DNA of 13,089 nucleotides from Chitinophagaceae bacterium (GTDB taxonomy: Bacteria; Bacteroidota; Bacteroidia; Chitinophagales; Chitinophagaceae): positions 1 to 13,089 of the forward strand of contig JAGOUF010000019.1 in assembly GCA_018061385.1 (NCBI GenBank). Reading direction: 5' to 3'. Positions 1 to 7,428 of this stretch are shown piece after piece. Each line of letters begins with the position of its first letter. Position 1 is the stretch's first letter. Position numbers and translations under genes: made by a program. The notes beneath the pieces were generated by a model. It was not told the DNA's origin, made no database searches, and worked only from the letters and a program-made list of their open reading frames with translations.

Positions 1-713
1 TTTTGATGGCGACGTTGAATGCTACAATCACGTTCACTCATGTGGCAAAAATTGCCATATTGATCACCCGCCACTTGAATTTCAATATGACGAGGTTCTT
101 CAACAAATTTTTCCATGTATATACCATCGTTTTTAAACGATGCAGCAGCTTCGGCTTTGGCTGTGTCGAAAGCTTTTTCCATTTCTTCCTCGCTCCAAAC
201 TACCCTCATTCCTTTTCCACCACCACCAGCAGTTGCTTTTAAAATTACTGGATAACCAACAGCATTTTTTGCTAGGTCTTTTGCTTGTGCAACACTTTCT
301 AATAAACCACCACTTCCTGGTACAACAGGTACACCAGCAGCAATCATGGTTTCTTTAGCAGTAATTTTATCACCCATTTTATTAATCATATCGGGTGTTG
401 GCCCAATAAACTTAATATTATGATCGGCACATAGTTGTGAGAATTTTGAGTTTTCTGCTAAAAATCCATAACCTGGATGAATAGCATCGGCATTGGTGAT
501 TTCTGCAGCTGCCATAATACGCTGCATATTTAAATAACTATCGCTACTTGCAGGTTTACCAATACAAACTGCTTCATCTGCAAAACGTACATGCAAACTA
601 TCTTTATCGGCAGTTGAATAAACTGCTACGGTTTTAATACCCATTTCTCTACAGGTACGAATTACACGTAAAGCAATTTCGCCACGGTTGGCAATTAATA
701 TTTTTTTAAACAC
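1..713 (-). CDS. accC: Acetyl-CoA carboxylase, biotin carboxylase subunit (partial, C-terminus beyond the window)
   Basis: Biotin carboxylase uses ATP and bicarbonate to carboxylate the biotin carried by AccB, the first half-reaction of malonyl-CoA synthesis in the cytoplasm. The window holds the first 237 codons, about half of a usual 450-residue protein. It opens with [19 protein letters not shown], the conserved start of the N-terminal domain. MGDK at 113-116 places the ATP-binding lysine at K116, and [15 protein letters not shown] at 156-170 gives K159 and the glycine-rich ATP-grasp loop. [11 protein letters not shown] runs up to the left edge. These positions coincide with E. coli AccC numbering. 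The start is GTG at 713-711: an in-frame TGA lies only three codons upstream (722-720) and no ATG intervenes. No frame disruption was seen. It follows accB after 72 bases, so the two are probably co-transcribed. Confidence 0.96.
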   Translation of the reverse strand, partial: MFKKILIANRGEIALRVIRTCREMGIKTVAVYSTADKDSLHVRFADEAVCIGKPASSDSYLNMQRIMAAAEITNADAIHPGYGFLAENSKFSQLCADHNIKFIGPTPDMINKMGDKITAKETMIAAGVPVVPGSGGLLESVAQAKDLAKNAVGYPVILKATAGGGGKGMRVVWSEEEMEKAFDTAKAEAAASFKNDGIYMEKFVEEPRHIEIQVAGDQYGNFCHMSERDCSIQRRHQ

Positions 714-785
714 AATGATTCAAATTAAAGATTAAAAATTAAAATTCCCCAAAGCAATTCTATACTTTGAATTTTGAATTTTTAC

Positions 786-1259
786 TTAGTTTGGCTCTAC
801 TAAAAATAGGGGTTGATCGTATTCAACAGGACTAGCATTGTCTACTAAAATTTTTACAATTTTACCAGATACTTCACTTTCTATTTCGTTGAATAGCTTC
901 ATAGCTTCTATAATACAAACCACTTTTCCTACTTCAACATCTGTACCTACTTCAACAAAAGAAGGTTTGTCTGGAGAAGATTTTCGATAAAAAGTTCCAA
1001 TCATAGGGCTTTTTATAGTGATTAAATTATCTGCTTTTGGTGCAGGTGCTTCTGATGATGCTTGAGGTGCTGCTGCTGCAACTTGTGTTGATGGAGGAGC
1101 AACGTTATAAACTTGTTGTGCTGCAGATGCACCAACAGTTATGAGTTGTTCTTCTTTTTGTTTAATGGTTACTTTACCATCTTTATCTTCAATACTAATT
1201 TCGCCGATGTTGCTTTTGTTGACTATTTTAATCAATTCGTGAATTTGTTTTAAATCCAT
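786..1259 (-). CDS. accB: Acetyl-CoA carboxylase biotin carboxyl carrier protein
   Basis: This 157-residue protein carries the biotin that shuttles carboxyl groups between biotin carboxylase and the carboxyltransferase in fatty acid synthesis. The C-terminal biotinyl domain covers about residues 78-155 and contains the biotinylation motif EAMKLFNE (118-125), with K121 as the predicted modified lysine. PMIGTFYRKSSP (85-96) is the other conserved block of bacterial BCCPs and includes the thumb region. The N-terminal part, MDLKQIHELIKIVNKSNIGE, is typical of the family. It is joined to the biotinyl domain by a flexible alanine/proline-rich linker at about 44-76. Length is normal for the family. 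The ATG at 1259 starts the conserved MDLK. It is the upstream gene of an accB-accC operon, with a promoter-like element about 80 bases before the start. Confidence 0.97.
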   Translation of the reverse strand: MDLKQIHELIKIVNKSNIGEISIEDKDGKVTIKQKEEQLITVGASAAQQVYNVAPPSTQVAAAAPQASSEAPAPKADNLITIKSPMIGTFYRKSSPDKPSFVEVGTDVEVGKVVCIIEAMKLFNEIESEVSGKIVKILVDNASPVEYDQPLFLVEPN

Positions 1260-1337
1260 AGAGCAAGTTTTTGGAGGTTTATAGTTCTTTAGTTTTTTCG
1301 TTAAACCTAATATAAAAATTAATTTATGTTAGGGCGG

Positions 1338-1368
1338 CAAAATAGGTAAAATAATAGGGAAAATACAA
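1338..1368 (-). promoter_or_regulatory. Candidate Bacteroidota-type promoter for accB
   Basis: On the minus strand TTG (1368-1366) is followed after 21 bases by TATTTTG (1344-1338). This resembles the Bacteroidota primary sigma pattern of a -33 TTG and a -7 TAnnTTTG, with one base fewer between TA and TTTG. Transcription would start near 1331 and give a leader of about 70 bases before accB. The call rests on pattern matching only. Confidence 0.45.
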
Positions 1369-1534
1369 GTTTTTTATGCAGATTCAGCAATTTTTAATAA
1401 AAAGTAATCTAAAAATGTACTTTTTTGGATAATTGATTTCTTAATTATTGTATCAAAATATGCTGTAAAATCATTACGTAACTTGTTTAATATGTTGTAG
1501 AAATGATGGATAAGGTTTTCGTTTTTGATTTATT

Positions 1535-1572
1535 AAAAATAAAAGCTTGTATACAAATGCATACAAGCTTTT
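1535..1572 (-). terminator. Rho-independent terminator of the ABC transporter operon
   Basis: A perfect 12-base inverted repeat, AAAAGCTTGTAT (1541-1552) and ATACAAGCTTTT (1561-1572), encloses an 8-base loop. Read on the minus strand the stem ends in TTTT and continues A then TTTTT (1539-1535). It starts 46 bases after the permease stop codon. On the plus strand the hairpin is followed by a mixed sequence, so it is oriented for minus-strand transcription. Confidence 0.75.
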
Positions 1573-1617
1573 AGAAATAGCATTGGAGAATATTTTTTTA
1601 AATAAATAGACCTTGAT

Positions 1618-2442
1618 TTACAAATCTCTTTTCTTATACAAGCTATAACACAACCACCAAATTCCTGCAGTTAAGATACAAGTGTATGCAATATGAATAT
1701 TGATGTCTTTAATATTTTGATTGTACGTTTCCTCGTTAAACTTTCCAATAAAAGCTGCTGGCGGAACCAATTTGTCTGAAATTTCTAAGGGGAAAAATGA
1801 TGTAACTTTTTTAAATGCTGTAGCATTGCTTATGTAACCAACTGCTAAAGGTTCAACCAAAACTGAATAAAAAAGGAAAATTCCCAATGCAATAAATGAT
1901 CGTTTAATTACAAAGCCCAATAAAAATGCAATACTTAATTGTGCAAATGTTTGTAGTAGAAAAAGTGGAATGTATTGTGCTTGTTCATTCCATCTTGTTT
2001 TCTCTAATTCGGTACTGTAAGAAAAGCCAAAACATAAGGCAACCATAGAGTAGGCTAAAGTGGTAAACAAGGCTATAATTAATACATCGAATAATTTGCT
2101 GGTTACAAATTGAGTTCTTGTCCAGCCATCAATAATATTTTGTCTATTTGTTTTGTAAGTGTATTCGTTGGCAATAATCATAATAACTAAAATTGCAGGA
2201 ATCATTACAAACCAAGACGAAAAGTATGCTACGCTATGCCATACCTCAGGAAAAGCAAAAGGATTGCCCAACAATTGTTTTACAATTTGCGATTTCATTT
2301 CGTTGCCTTTAGACATTGAATCGAAAATTGCCGAAAACATTAGGTTTACGCCAGGATAAGTTAAAATTACAATTCCCAACATCCACCAAAAAGCTGGATA
2401 TTTTTTTAATTTTAACCATTCTATTTTTATGAGTGCTAACAT
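1618..2442 (-). CDS. ABC-2 type transporter permease
   Basis: A 274-residue integral membrane protein, probably the membrane subunit of an exporter that works with the ATPase encoded just upstream. Hydrophobic segments are visible at about residues 18-38, 72-92, 115-140, 160-180, 184-202 and 250-266, which gives about six transmembrane helices, the usual ABC-2 layout. The N-terminus MLALIKIEWLKLKKYPAFWW, a short basic amphipathic stretch before the first helix, is typical of permeases of the BcrB/NatB type. The C-terminus ends KKRDL in the cytoplasm. The ATG at 2442 follows the ATPase stop by 50 bases and the gene is followed by a hairpin terminator, so the two form a compact operon. The substrate cannot be read from the sequence; drug, peptide or sodium export are all possible. 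Confidence 0.88.
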   Translation of the reverse strand: MLALIKIEWLKLKKYPAFWWMLGIVILTYPGVNLMFSAIFDSMSKGNEMKSQIVKQLLGNPFAFPEVWHSVAYFSSWFVMIPAILVIMIIANEYTYKTNRQNIIDGWTRTQFVTSKLFDVLIIALFTTLAYSMVALCFGFSYSTELEKTRWNEQAQYIPLFLLQTFAQLSIAFLLGFVIKRSFIALGIFLFYSVLVEPLAVGYISNATAFKKVTSFFPLEISDKLVPPAAFIGKFNEETYNQNIKDINIHIAYTCILTAGIWWLCYSLYKKRDL

Positions 2443-2492
2443 ATATTGTTGTTGAATTTTTTAAGTTTGATTTTTTTGTGAGAGAGCAGAAA

Positions 2493-3392
2493 TTAGTTGT
2501 TTGTTAATTCAAAAAATTTGGCTTCTAAACTTTTGCGTTTAATAGTTAAATGATTTAATACAATACCTTGTTGAAAACAATATTCATTTATTTTATCTAG
2601 TTGAGCTGTACCTAAAGCAAAGTTTAATTCTATAAAATTGTTTTGTTGTTCAATTTTTGTATAACCAGAAAACTGTTGCATGGCATTGTTTAATTGATTG
2701 AGGTTACTGCTTCCTAACTGAACAATATCTTCATTTACCAATACTTCATCTACAGCTCCTGCAGTAACCAAAAGTCCTTTTTTCATAATGGCTACATGGG
2801 TACAAACTTTTTCTACCTCATCTAATAAATGGCTTGCCATAATAATGGTTTTACCTTCTTTGGCTAACTTTTTAATTAGGTCTCTAATTTCTGCAATACC
2901 AACAGGATCTAAACCATTGGTTGGTTCATCAAAAACCAACACATCTGGATTGCCCAACAATGCAGCTGCAATGGCCAATCTTTGTTTCATGCCCAAGCTA
3001 TAAGTACTAAATTTACTGTGCTTTCTATTGTGTAAGTTAACCACTTCGAGTACTTTGTGAATATCAACTTCTGTACCTCTACCGCTAATGGCTTGTGTGA
3101 TTTTTAAATTGTCTACTGCCGATAAATAATGGTAAAAATTGGGCGTTTCTAATAAGCTACCAATTTGCTTTCTTGTGTTCGGTCCACTTGGTTGCCCAAA
3201 CCAAGTAAATGTGCCACTATTGCTTTTTAGTACATCTAAAATAATTCCAAGTGTAGTGGTTTTTCCACTACCGTTGGGACCTAAAATTCCAAATACACAA
3301 CCTTTGGGCACATCGTAAGAAATGCCATCTAAGGCTTTTATGCTGCCATATTGTTTTGCCAAATTTTGAATGGATAAAACTGATGTATTCAT
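2493..3392 (-). CDS. ABC transporter ATP-binding protein (BcrA/NatA-like)
   Basis: This 299-residue ATPase powers the transporter whose permease follows it. All nucleotide-binding motifs are intact: Walker A GPNGSGKTT (38-46), a Q-loop-position segment LLETPNFYHYL (80-90), the signature YSLGMKQR (131-138), Walker B VLVFDEPTNGLD (151-162) with D155 and E156, and the H-loop histidine H188 in MASHLLDEV. The ATPase domain fills about residues 5-215. The remaining 85 residues form a C-terminal extension of the kind seen in the BcrA/CcmA-like group of exporters. The Q-loop glutamine is replaced by glutamate (E82), which from memory is common in this group. The ATG at 3392 begins a conserved N-terminal strand (MNTSVLSIQNLAKQYG). 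A promoter-like element lies directly upstream. Confidence 0.94.
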   Translation of the reverse strand: MNTSVLSIQNLAKQYGSIKALDGISYDVPKGCVFGILGPNGSGKTTTLGIILDVLKSNSGTFTWFGQPSGPNTRKQIGSLLETPNFYHYLSAVDNLKITQAISGRGTEVDIHKVLEVVNLHNRKHSKFSTYSLGMKQRLAIAAALLGNPDVLVFDEPTNGLDPVGIAEIRDLIKKLAKEGKTIIMASHLLDEVEKVCTHVAIMKKGLLVTAGAVDEVLVNEDIVQLGSSNLNQLNNAMQQFSGYTKIEQQNNFIELNFALGTAQLDKINEYCFQQGIVLNHLTIKRKSLEAKFFELTNN

Positions 3393-3409
3393 TGAATTTT
3401 TTTTATGAT

Positions 3410-3443
3410 TAAAGATAATTGGATAGGAGTGTAGTTGCTACAA
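3410..3443 (-). promoter_or_regulatory. Candidate promoter of the ABC transporter operon
   Basis: On the minus strand TTG (3443-3441) precedes TATCTTTA (3417-3410) by 23 bases. This is a one-mismatch fit to the Bacteroidota -7 motif TAnnTTTG at the long end of the accepted spacing. It would leave only a short leader before the ATG at 3392. Weak evidence on its own. Confidence 0.3.
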
Positions 3444-3516
3444 TTTAATTTGTTAATACACAAAAGGTTTTATTGGGAAATAAAGGGTAAATTTTGTTGG
3501 TGCATTTAAACTGTCA

Positions 3517-4764
3517 CTAACTTTTCTCCTCCCAAACTTGTACAAGTGAAACCAACACCTCTACAGCTTTTTCCATATCGCTAACAGCAACCCATTCTTT
3601 TTTACTGTGTATGGCTTGCATTCCAGTAAATAAATTAGGGCATGGCAAACCCATGAAACTTAAACGACTTCCATCTGTACCGCCACGTATTGGTTCATTC
3701 ACAGCTTCTAAACCAACTCTTTTATAAGCTTCAATTGCATTTGCTGCAACTTGAGGATGTTGATCTAAAATTTCTTTCATATTTCTATATTGTTCTACCA
3801 CTTCAAATTGCATGGTTGCTTGTGGATGATTCTTCAACACTTGTGTTGCAATTTCTTTTAATCTTGCTTCGTGTTTAACTAAGTTAGCAGTAACAAAATC
3901 TCTAACAATAAAACTGATAGATGCTTTTTCCGCAATACCTTCTATACTTACAGGATGCACAAAACCCTCTCTACCATTAGTGGTTTCTGGGCTAAATTCG
4001 TTGGTGGGTAAAGCAGCTAAAATTTCTCCCACAATTTTTAAAGCATTTACCAATTTGTTTTTTGCATAGCCTGGATGTGCAATTACACCATGAACAGTAA
4101 TTGTTGCACCATCGGCACTAAAGGTTTCATCTTCAAATGTGGATAGTTCACCTCCGTCAAGTGTATAAGCAAAATCGGCTCCTAATTTTTTCAAATTAAC
4201 TTTGGCAGTTCCTTTTCCAACCTCTTCATCTGGTGTAAAAAGAATTTTAATGTTGCCATGTTTAATGGATGGATGCTGCATTAAGTAAGTTGCCATATCC
4301 ATAATGATTGCAACACCTGCTTTGTCATCTGCTCCCAATAAAGTATTTCCACTTGCAGTTATAATTGTATTGCCAATATGGTTTTTTAAGTAGGGATATT
4401 CTTGAATTGATAACACTTGATTTGCGTCATCTGGTAAAACAATATCTTCTCCATTGTAGTTTTTATGAATAAGAGGTTTAACATTAAATCCACTACAATC
4501 TGGAGCAGTATCTACATGGCTGCAAAAGCAAATTACTGGTACGGGTTTATTTGTATTTGAAGGGATGGTGGCATAAACATATCCAAACTCATCGGCATGA
4601 GCATCTGTTAATCCAATTGCTTGTAATTGGTTTGCTAACAAATTGGATAAGTTTTTTTGCTTTTCAGTTGTTGGGTGTGTAGAGCTTTGAGGATTGCTTT
4701 GAGTGTCTATTTGAACATATTCTAAAAATCTTTCAGTAACTGTATGTTGATAATTTGATAACAT
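3517..4764 (-). CDS. pepT: Peptidase T (tripeptide aminopeptidase)
   Basis: A cytoplasmic M20-family zinc aminopeptidase that removes the N-terminal residue from tripeptides. With the chosen start it has 415 residues, close to E. coli PepT (408). Metal and catalytic residues are present: H83 and D85 in FCSHVDTAPD, D146/D147 in LLGADDKAG, E180 and E181 in TPDEEVGKG, D203 in TLDGGE, and H386 in GMQAIHSKKEW. The substrate-binding IRGGTDGSRLSFMGLPCPN block is also present. The dimerisation domain lies at about 217-330. The frame stays open upstream to 4914, but those 50 residues are unlike any PepT. MLSNYQHTVTERFLEYVQID aligns with the true family N-terminus, so the ATG at 4762-4764 is preferred. 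The gene is transcribed alone, divergently from gap. Confidence 0.95.
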   Translation of the reverse strand: MLSNYQHTVTERFLEYVQIDTQSNPQSSTHPTTEKQKNLSNLLANQLQAIGLTDAHADEFGYVYATIPSNTNKPVPVICFCSHVDTAPDCSGFNVKPLIHKNYNGEDIVLPDDANQVLSIQEYPYLKNHIGNTIITASGNTLLGADDKAGVAIIMDMATYLMQHPSIKHGNIKILFTPDEEVGKGTAKVNLKKLGADFAYTLDGGELSTFEDETFSADGATITVHGVIAHPGYAKNKLVNALKIVGEILAALPTNEFSPETTNGREGFVHPVSIEGIAEKASISFIVRDFVTANLVKHEARLKEIATQVLKNHPQATMQFEVVEQYRNMKEILDQHPQVAANAIEAYKRVGLEAVNEPIRGGTDGSRLSFMGLPCPNLFTGMQAIHSKKEWVAVSDMEKAVEVLVSLVQVWEEKS

Positions 4765-4930
4765 ATTTTTAATTTTTGAGGCAAGATAAATCAAACGAAA
4801 TGGTATATGAAAAAATGCTTTATTGAGTAGCCTACTTTGAAAACAATTTTTAAGTTTATTTATAAAGTTTGCATAAAACTGCACAATAAAATGTAAAAGA
4901 ACAGAACATTTCAATAGCTATTAATTCATT

Positions 4931-4942
4931 GTAAAGCTTTAC
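4931..4942. promoter_or_regulatory. Perfect 12-base palindrome GTAAAGCTTTAC upstream of gap
   Basis: GTAAAGCTTTAC is fully self-complementary and its right end overlaps the TA of the gap -7 element. It sits one base from a second palindrome (4944-4961). It could be a regulator binding site, but no regulator gene is present in the window. Confidence 0.4.
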
Positions 4943-4947
4943 TTTTG
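4940..4947 (+). promoter_or_regulatory. Promoter -7 element of gap
   Basis: TACTTTTG matches the Bacteroidota -7 consensus TAnnTTTG exactly. No TTG was found 17-23 bases upstream, so the -33 box is missing or degenerate. Transcription would start near 4953 and give a leader of about 35 bases before the ATG at 4988. This argues against the in-frame upstream ATG at 4955, which would be almost at the transcript start. Confidence 0.5.
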
Positions 4948-4961
4948 CAATCGCTTGCAAA
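4944..4961. promoter_or_regulatory. LacI-like operator candidate on the gap promoter
   Basis: TTTGCAATCGCTTGCAAA is an 18-base palindrome with a central CG and matching half-sites (TTTGCAAtC and, on the other strand, TTTGCAAgC); eight of nine positions are symmetric. It covers the end of the -7 box and the predicted transcription start. A central CG between inverted half-sites is characteristic of LacI-family operators, so repression of gap by a sugar-responsive LacI-type protein is plausible but inferred. Confidence 0.45.
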
Positions 4962-4987
4962 TTATTAAAACTTTAAAAATTTTATCT

Positions 4988-5992
4988 ATGGTAAAAGTAG
5001 CAATTAACGGATTCGGAAGAATTGGTCGTTTAGTTTTCCGTCAAATTTATAATATGGAAGGTATAGATGTTGTAGCAATCAACGATCTTACTTCTCCAAA
5101 AGTATTGGCTCATTTATTAAAGTATGATAGTGCACAAGGTCGTTTTGATGCAACAGTTACTGCAACAGAAGATTCAATTATAGTAAATGGTGAAACAGTT
5201 AAAATTTATGCTCAAAAAGATCCAGCTCAAATTCCTTGGGGAGCACATCAAGTAGATGTAGTTATTGAAAGTACTGGTTTCTTTACAGATAAAGATAAAG
5301 CTGCTGCACATATAGCTGCTGGTGCAAAAAGAGTAGTAATTTCTGCTCCTGCAACAGGCGATTTAAAAACAGTTGTTTTTAATGTGAACCACGAAATTTT
5401 AGATGGTAGTGAAACAATTATTTCTTGTGCATCATGTACAACCAATTGTTTGGCTCCAATGGCTAAAGTATTGAATGATAAATATGGTATTTTAACTGGT
5501 ATTATGACTACCATTCATGCTTATACCAACGATCAAAATACTTTAGATGCTCCACATCCAAAAGGAGATTTAAGAAGAGCAAGAGCTGCTGCACAAAATA
5601 TTGTACCCAATAGTACAGGTGCTGCAAAAGCAATTGGGTTGGTATTGCCAGAATTAAAAGGAAAACTAGATGGAAGTGCACAACGTGTACCAACCATTAC
5701 TGGCTCTTTAACTGAATTAACCTCTATTTTAGGTAAAAAAGTAACTGCCGAAGAAATTAATGCTGCAATGAAAGCTGCTAGTAATGAGAGTTTTGGTTAT
5801 ACTGAAGATGAATTGGTAAGCACTGATATTATTGGTATTCACTATGGTAGTTTATTTGATGCTACACAAACTAAAGTAATGACTGTTGGTGATGCACAAT
5901 TGGTTAAAACAGTAAGTTGGTACGATAACGAAATGAGTTATGTTAGCCAATTGGTAAGAACTGTAAAGCATTTTGCAGGGTTAATTAGCTAA
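4988..5992 (+). CDS. gap: Glyceraldehyde-3-phosphate dehydrogenase, type I
   Basis: A cytoplasmic glycolytic enzyme that oxidises glyceraldehyde-3-phosphate to 1,3-bisphosphoglycerate with NAD+. The 334-residue length is normal. The NAD-binding fold begins [12 protein letters not shown] (3-14), and D33 in VVAINDL is the residue that favours NAD over NADP. The catalytic cysteine is C150 in SCASCTTNC and the partner histidine is H177 in [18 protein letters not shown] (207-217) is the phosphate-binding region and WYDNEMSY is the conserved C-terminal block. The frame extends 11 codons upstream to an ATG at 4955, but [14 protein letters not shown] is the family N-terminus and the promoter position supports 4988. 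The gene is monocistronic, with a strong terminator 20 bases after the stop and two palindromes over its promoter. Confidence 0.97.
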   Translation: MVKVAINGFGRIGRLVFRQIYNMEGIDVVAINDLTSPKVLAHLLKYDSAQGRFDATVTATEDSIIVNGETVKIYAQKDPAQIPWGAHQVDVVIESTGFFTDKDKAAAHIAAGAKRVVISAPATGDLKTVVFNVNHEILDGSETIISCASCTTNCLAPMAKVLNDKYGILTGIMTTIHAYTNDQNTLDAPHPKGDLRRARAAAQNIVPNSTGAAKAIGLVLPELKGKLDGSAQRVPTITGSLTELTSILGKKVTAEEINAAMKAASNESFGYTEDELVSTDIIGIHYGSLFDATQTKVMTVGDAQLVKTVSWYDNEMSYVSQLVRTVKHFAGLIS

Positions 5993-6011
5993 TTTAATTT
6001 ATAAAATTTTG

Positions 6012-6052
6012 AAAGCCGATGCAGTTTAATTGTATCGGCTTTTTTGTTTTTT
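6012..6052 (+). terminator. Rho-independent terminator after gap
   Basis: AAAGCCGAT (6012-6020) pairs with ATCGGCTTT (6034-6042). The stem can be extended by GCA/TGT with one G-U pair, leaving a 7-base loop. A T-rich run (TTTTTTGTTTTTT) follows directly. It lies 20 bases beyond the gap stop codon. Confidence 0.85.
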
Positions 6053-6228
6053 CATATCTTATTAAAAAAGAAATGGGAATAAGCGTTCAAGAGAAAAAGA
6101 GTGTAGGAAGAGTTTTGTGCAAATGTGTTCTCTTAAATAAAAAGCTACACTACTTTATTGCCAAAGTGCATAAGTTTTAGTAAAGTGTAAAAAACTTGTA
6201 ACTAATATTGTTGCTTATAAAAATTTAT

Positions 6229-6762
6229 ATGGAATATAAAAGTATTGCTGTTTTTTGTGGTAGTAAAGCAGGAACAAATCCTTTGTTTGTTGAACATGCT
6301 AAACAATTGGGAAAACTATTGGTACAACACAATATTACCTTGGTTTATGGAGGAGGAAGTGTAGGTTTAATGGGTGCAATTGCTGATGAAGTGATGAACA
6401 ATGGGGGTAAAGCCATTGGCATTATACCAGAAGTTTTAGTGAAATGGGAACAACAACATAAAGGCATAACAACGTTGCATGTTGTACCTGATATGCACAT
6501 AAGAAAAAAAATGATATATGAGCTAAGCGATGCTGCAATTGTATTACCTGGTGGCTATGGTACTTTAGATGAAATGTTTGAAATTATAACTTGGAATAAT
6601 TTAAAAATTCATGAAAAAAAAATAATCCTGCTAAATTCAGCAGGATTTTATACGCATTTAATTGCTCATATTAATACCATGCAAGAGCAAGGATTTTTGT
6701 ATGAAAATTGGACAGATAGAATTTTAGTTGTTGATGATCCTTCGGCTATTTTTTCTTCTTAG
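6229..6762 (+). CDS. LOG family protein (cytokinin riboside 5'-monophosphate phosphoribohydrolase / lysine-decarboxylase-like, TIGR00730 type)
   Basis: A 177-residue Rossmann-like nucleotide hydrolase of the LOG family. Members release the free base from nucleoside 5'-monophosphates such as AMP or cytokinin nucleotides; older annotations wrongly say lysine decarboxylase. It contains SIAVFCGS (5-12), the phosphate-binding loop YGGGSVGLMG (40-49), MHIRKKM (89-95) with the conserved arginine and lysine, and the signature PGGYGTLDEMFE (107-118) with the catalytic glutamate E115. Length is typical. The frame is open from an ATG at 6208, but the family starts at about MEYKSIAVFCGS, so 6229 is chosen; there is no Shine-Dalgarno sequence at either. 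The last 17 bases overlap the convergent outer-membrane protein gene. A minus-strand terminator hairpin is embedded in codons around residues 132-140. The physiological substrate is unknown. Confidence 0.93.
   Translation: MEYKSIAVFCGSKAGTNPLFVEHAKQLGKLLVQHNITLVYGGGSVGLMGAIADEVMNNGGKAIGIIPEVLVKWEQQHKGITTLHVVPDMHIRKKMIYELSDAAIVLPGGYGTLDEMFEIITWNNLKIHEKKIILLNSAGFYTHLIAHINTMQEQGFLYENWTDRILVVDDPSAIFSS
6614..6647 (-). terminator. Minus-strand Rho-independent terminator inside the LOG gene
   Basis: AATCCTGCT (6624-6632) and AGCAGGATT (6639-6647) form a perfect 9-base stem with a 6-base loop. On the minus strand the stem is followed by A and nine T residues (6622-6614). This is a canonical terminator placed 99 bases beyond the stop of the outer-membrane protein gene, entirely within the coding region of the convergent LOG gene. 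On the plus strand a weaker TTTT follows (6646-6649). Confidence 0.75.
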
Positions 6763-7384
6763 AACCTTTCAAATACCAATTAAATCCTCCACGAATAATT
6801 GGCATCGAATTGCCAAACCCATCTCTATAAGGAGAAAATCTTTCTGTACCTAAATCAAATAACAATACAGTAAAAAAGCTTGATTGTCCAATAAATCTTT
6901 GTCCATAACCAACACCTACCAAAAAGCTAGATGCTTGCACAGTTTGTCTAATTTTAGGAAATCCAGGTTGATCTAAGTTTTTTTGTGTATAAGAAATCCA
7001 ATTGTGTTCTGGTTGTGCTTGAATGAAAAAACTATTGAATGGATGAATGCGTACAAATGTTCCAACACCATAATTAAATGCTGTTTGCCTATACCTGTAA
7101 TTGTTTTCATTATAACGAGTACTATTATAAATTGCATTTATAACAATACCAGCATCTAACCACTGAGCAAAAGAATATCCAATTTCTGGATTGATGCCCA
7201 AAATTAAATTGCTACCACCACCATAAGCATCATTTACACTGCCAAACCCTACATTAAGACTTCCTCCAATAAAAACATTTTCTTTTCTAAAGCCTAGCCC
7301 TTTTTCTTCTCCCTCTCTTTCTCTTTGAGCAAATACAATTGTTACCAATGTTAAGCTACAAATTGTAAACAATATTTTTTTCAT
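6746..7384 (-). CDS. Small outer-membrane beta-barrel protein
   Basis: A 212-residue secreted protein. Residues 1-19 form a clear signal peptide (MKKILFTICSLTLVTIVFA), with cleavage expected before Q20. The mature part consists of alternating short amphipathic strands rich in G, Y, F and N (for example NVFIGGSLNVGFGSV, LILGINPEIGYSFAQWLDAG, AFNYGVGTFVRIHPF), the pattern of Bacteroidota OMP_b-brl porin-like proteins of about eight strands. The last predicted strand IIRGGFNWYL is followed by a basic tail, KGSKKKK, which is unusual because barrels normally end on an aromatic residue. That tail is encoded where the gene overlaps the convergent LOG gene. It begins 44 bases after the GlcD-like gene on the same strand and may be co-transcribed with it. 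Its specific function is not recognised. Confidence 0.82.
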   Translation of the reverse strand: MKKILFTICSLTLVTIVFAQREREGEEKGLGFRKENVFIGGSLNVGFGSVNDAYGGGSNLILGINPEIGYSFAQWLDAGIVINAIYNSTRYNENNYRYRQTAFNYGVGTFVRIHPFNSFFIQAQPEHNWISYTQKNLDQPGFPKIRQTVQASSFLVGVGYGQRFIGQSSFFTVLLFDLGTERFSPYRDGFGNSMPIIRGGFNWYLKGSKKKK

Positions 7385-7428
7385 ACACTTGAATTATGTG
7401 TTGGTTAATGAGATACCAAATTTAAATA

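Larger units (their letters stand above)
1260..1617. other. 358-base intergenic region with accB promoter and ABC-operon terminator
   Basis: No credible protein-coding frame was found on either strand; all ATG-initiated frames examined are very short. The stretch contains a candidate accB promoter (1338-1368) and a strong hairpin terminator for the ABC permease gene (1535-1572). The roughly 165 bases between them (1369-1534) are AT-rich and show nothing I can name. Confidence 0.7.

Noticed and set aside
3..358. Two plus-strand open frames at the left edge
   Set aside because: Both are antisense to accC, whose conserved motifs are unambiguous on the minus strand.
714..785. Promoter-like TTTG and TAATTTG with 22-base spacing between accB and accC
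   Set aside because: In such AT-rich DNA it is a weak match, and it would place the transcript start at or past the accC start codon. Co-transcription with accB is simpler.
4765..4914. N-terminal extension of peptidase T by 50 residues
   Set aside because: The extension has no resemblance to the family, reaches into the gap promoter region, and the family N-terminus aligns from the ATG at 4764.
6073..6180. A 35-codon plus-strand open frame between gap and the LOG gene (starts MGISVQEKKSVG)
   Set aside because: It is short, lacks any recognised motif, and is preceded by no clear promoter or ribosome site. A frame of this length is expected by chance.
6146..6189. Imperfect inverted repeat TACACT...AGTGTA upstream of the LOG gene
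   Set aside because: The arms are short and AT-rich, interrupted by a bulge, with a 20+ base loop. It is not distinguishable from chance.
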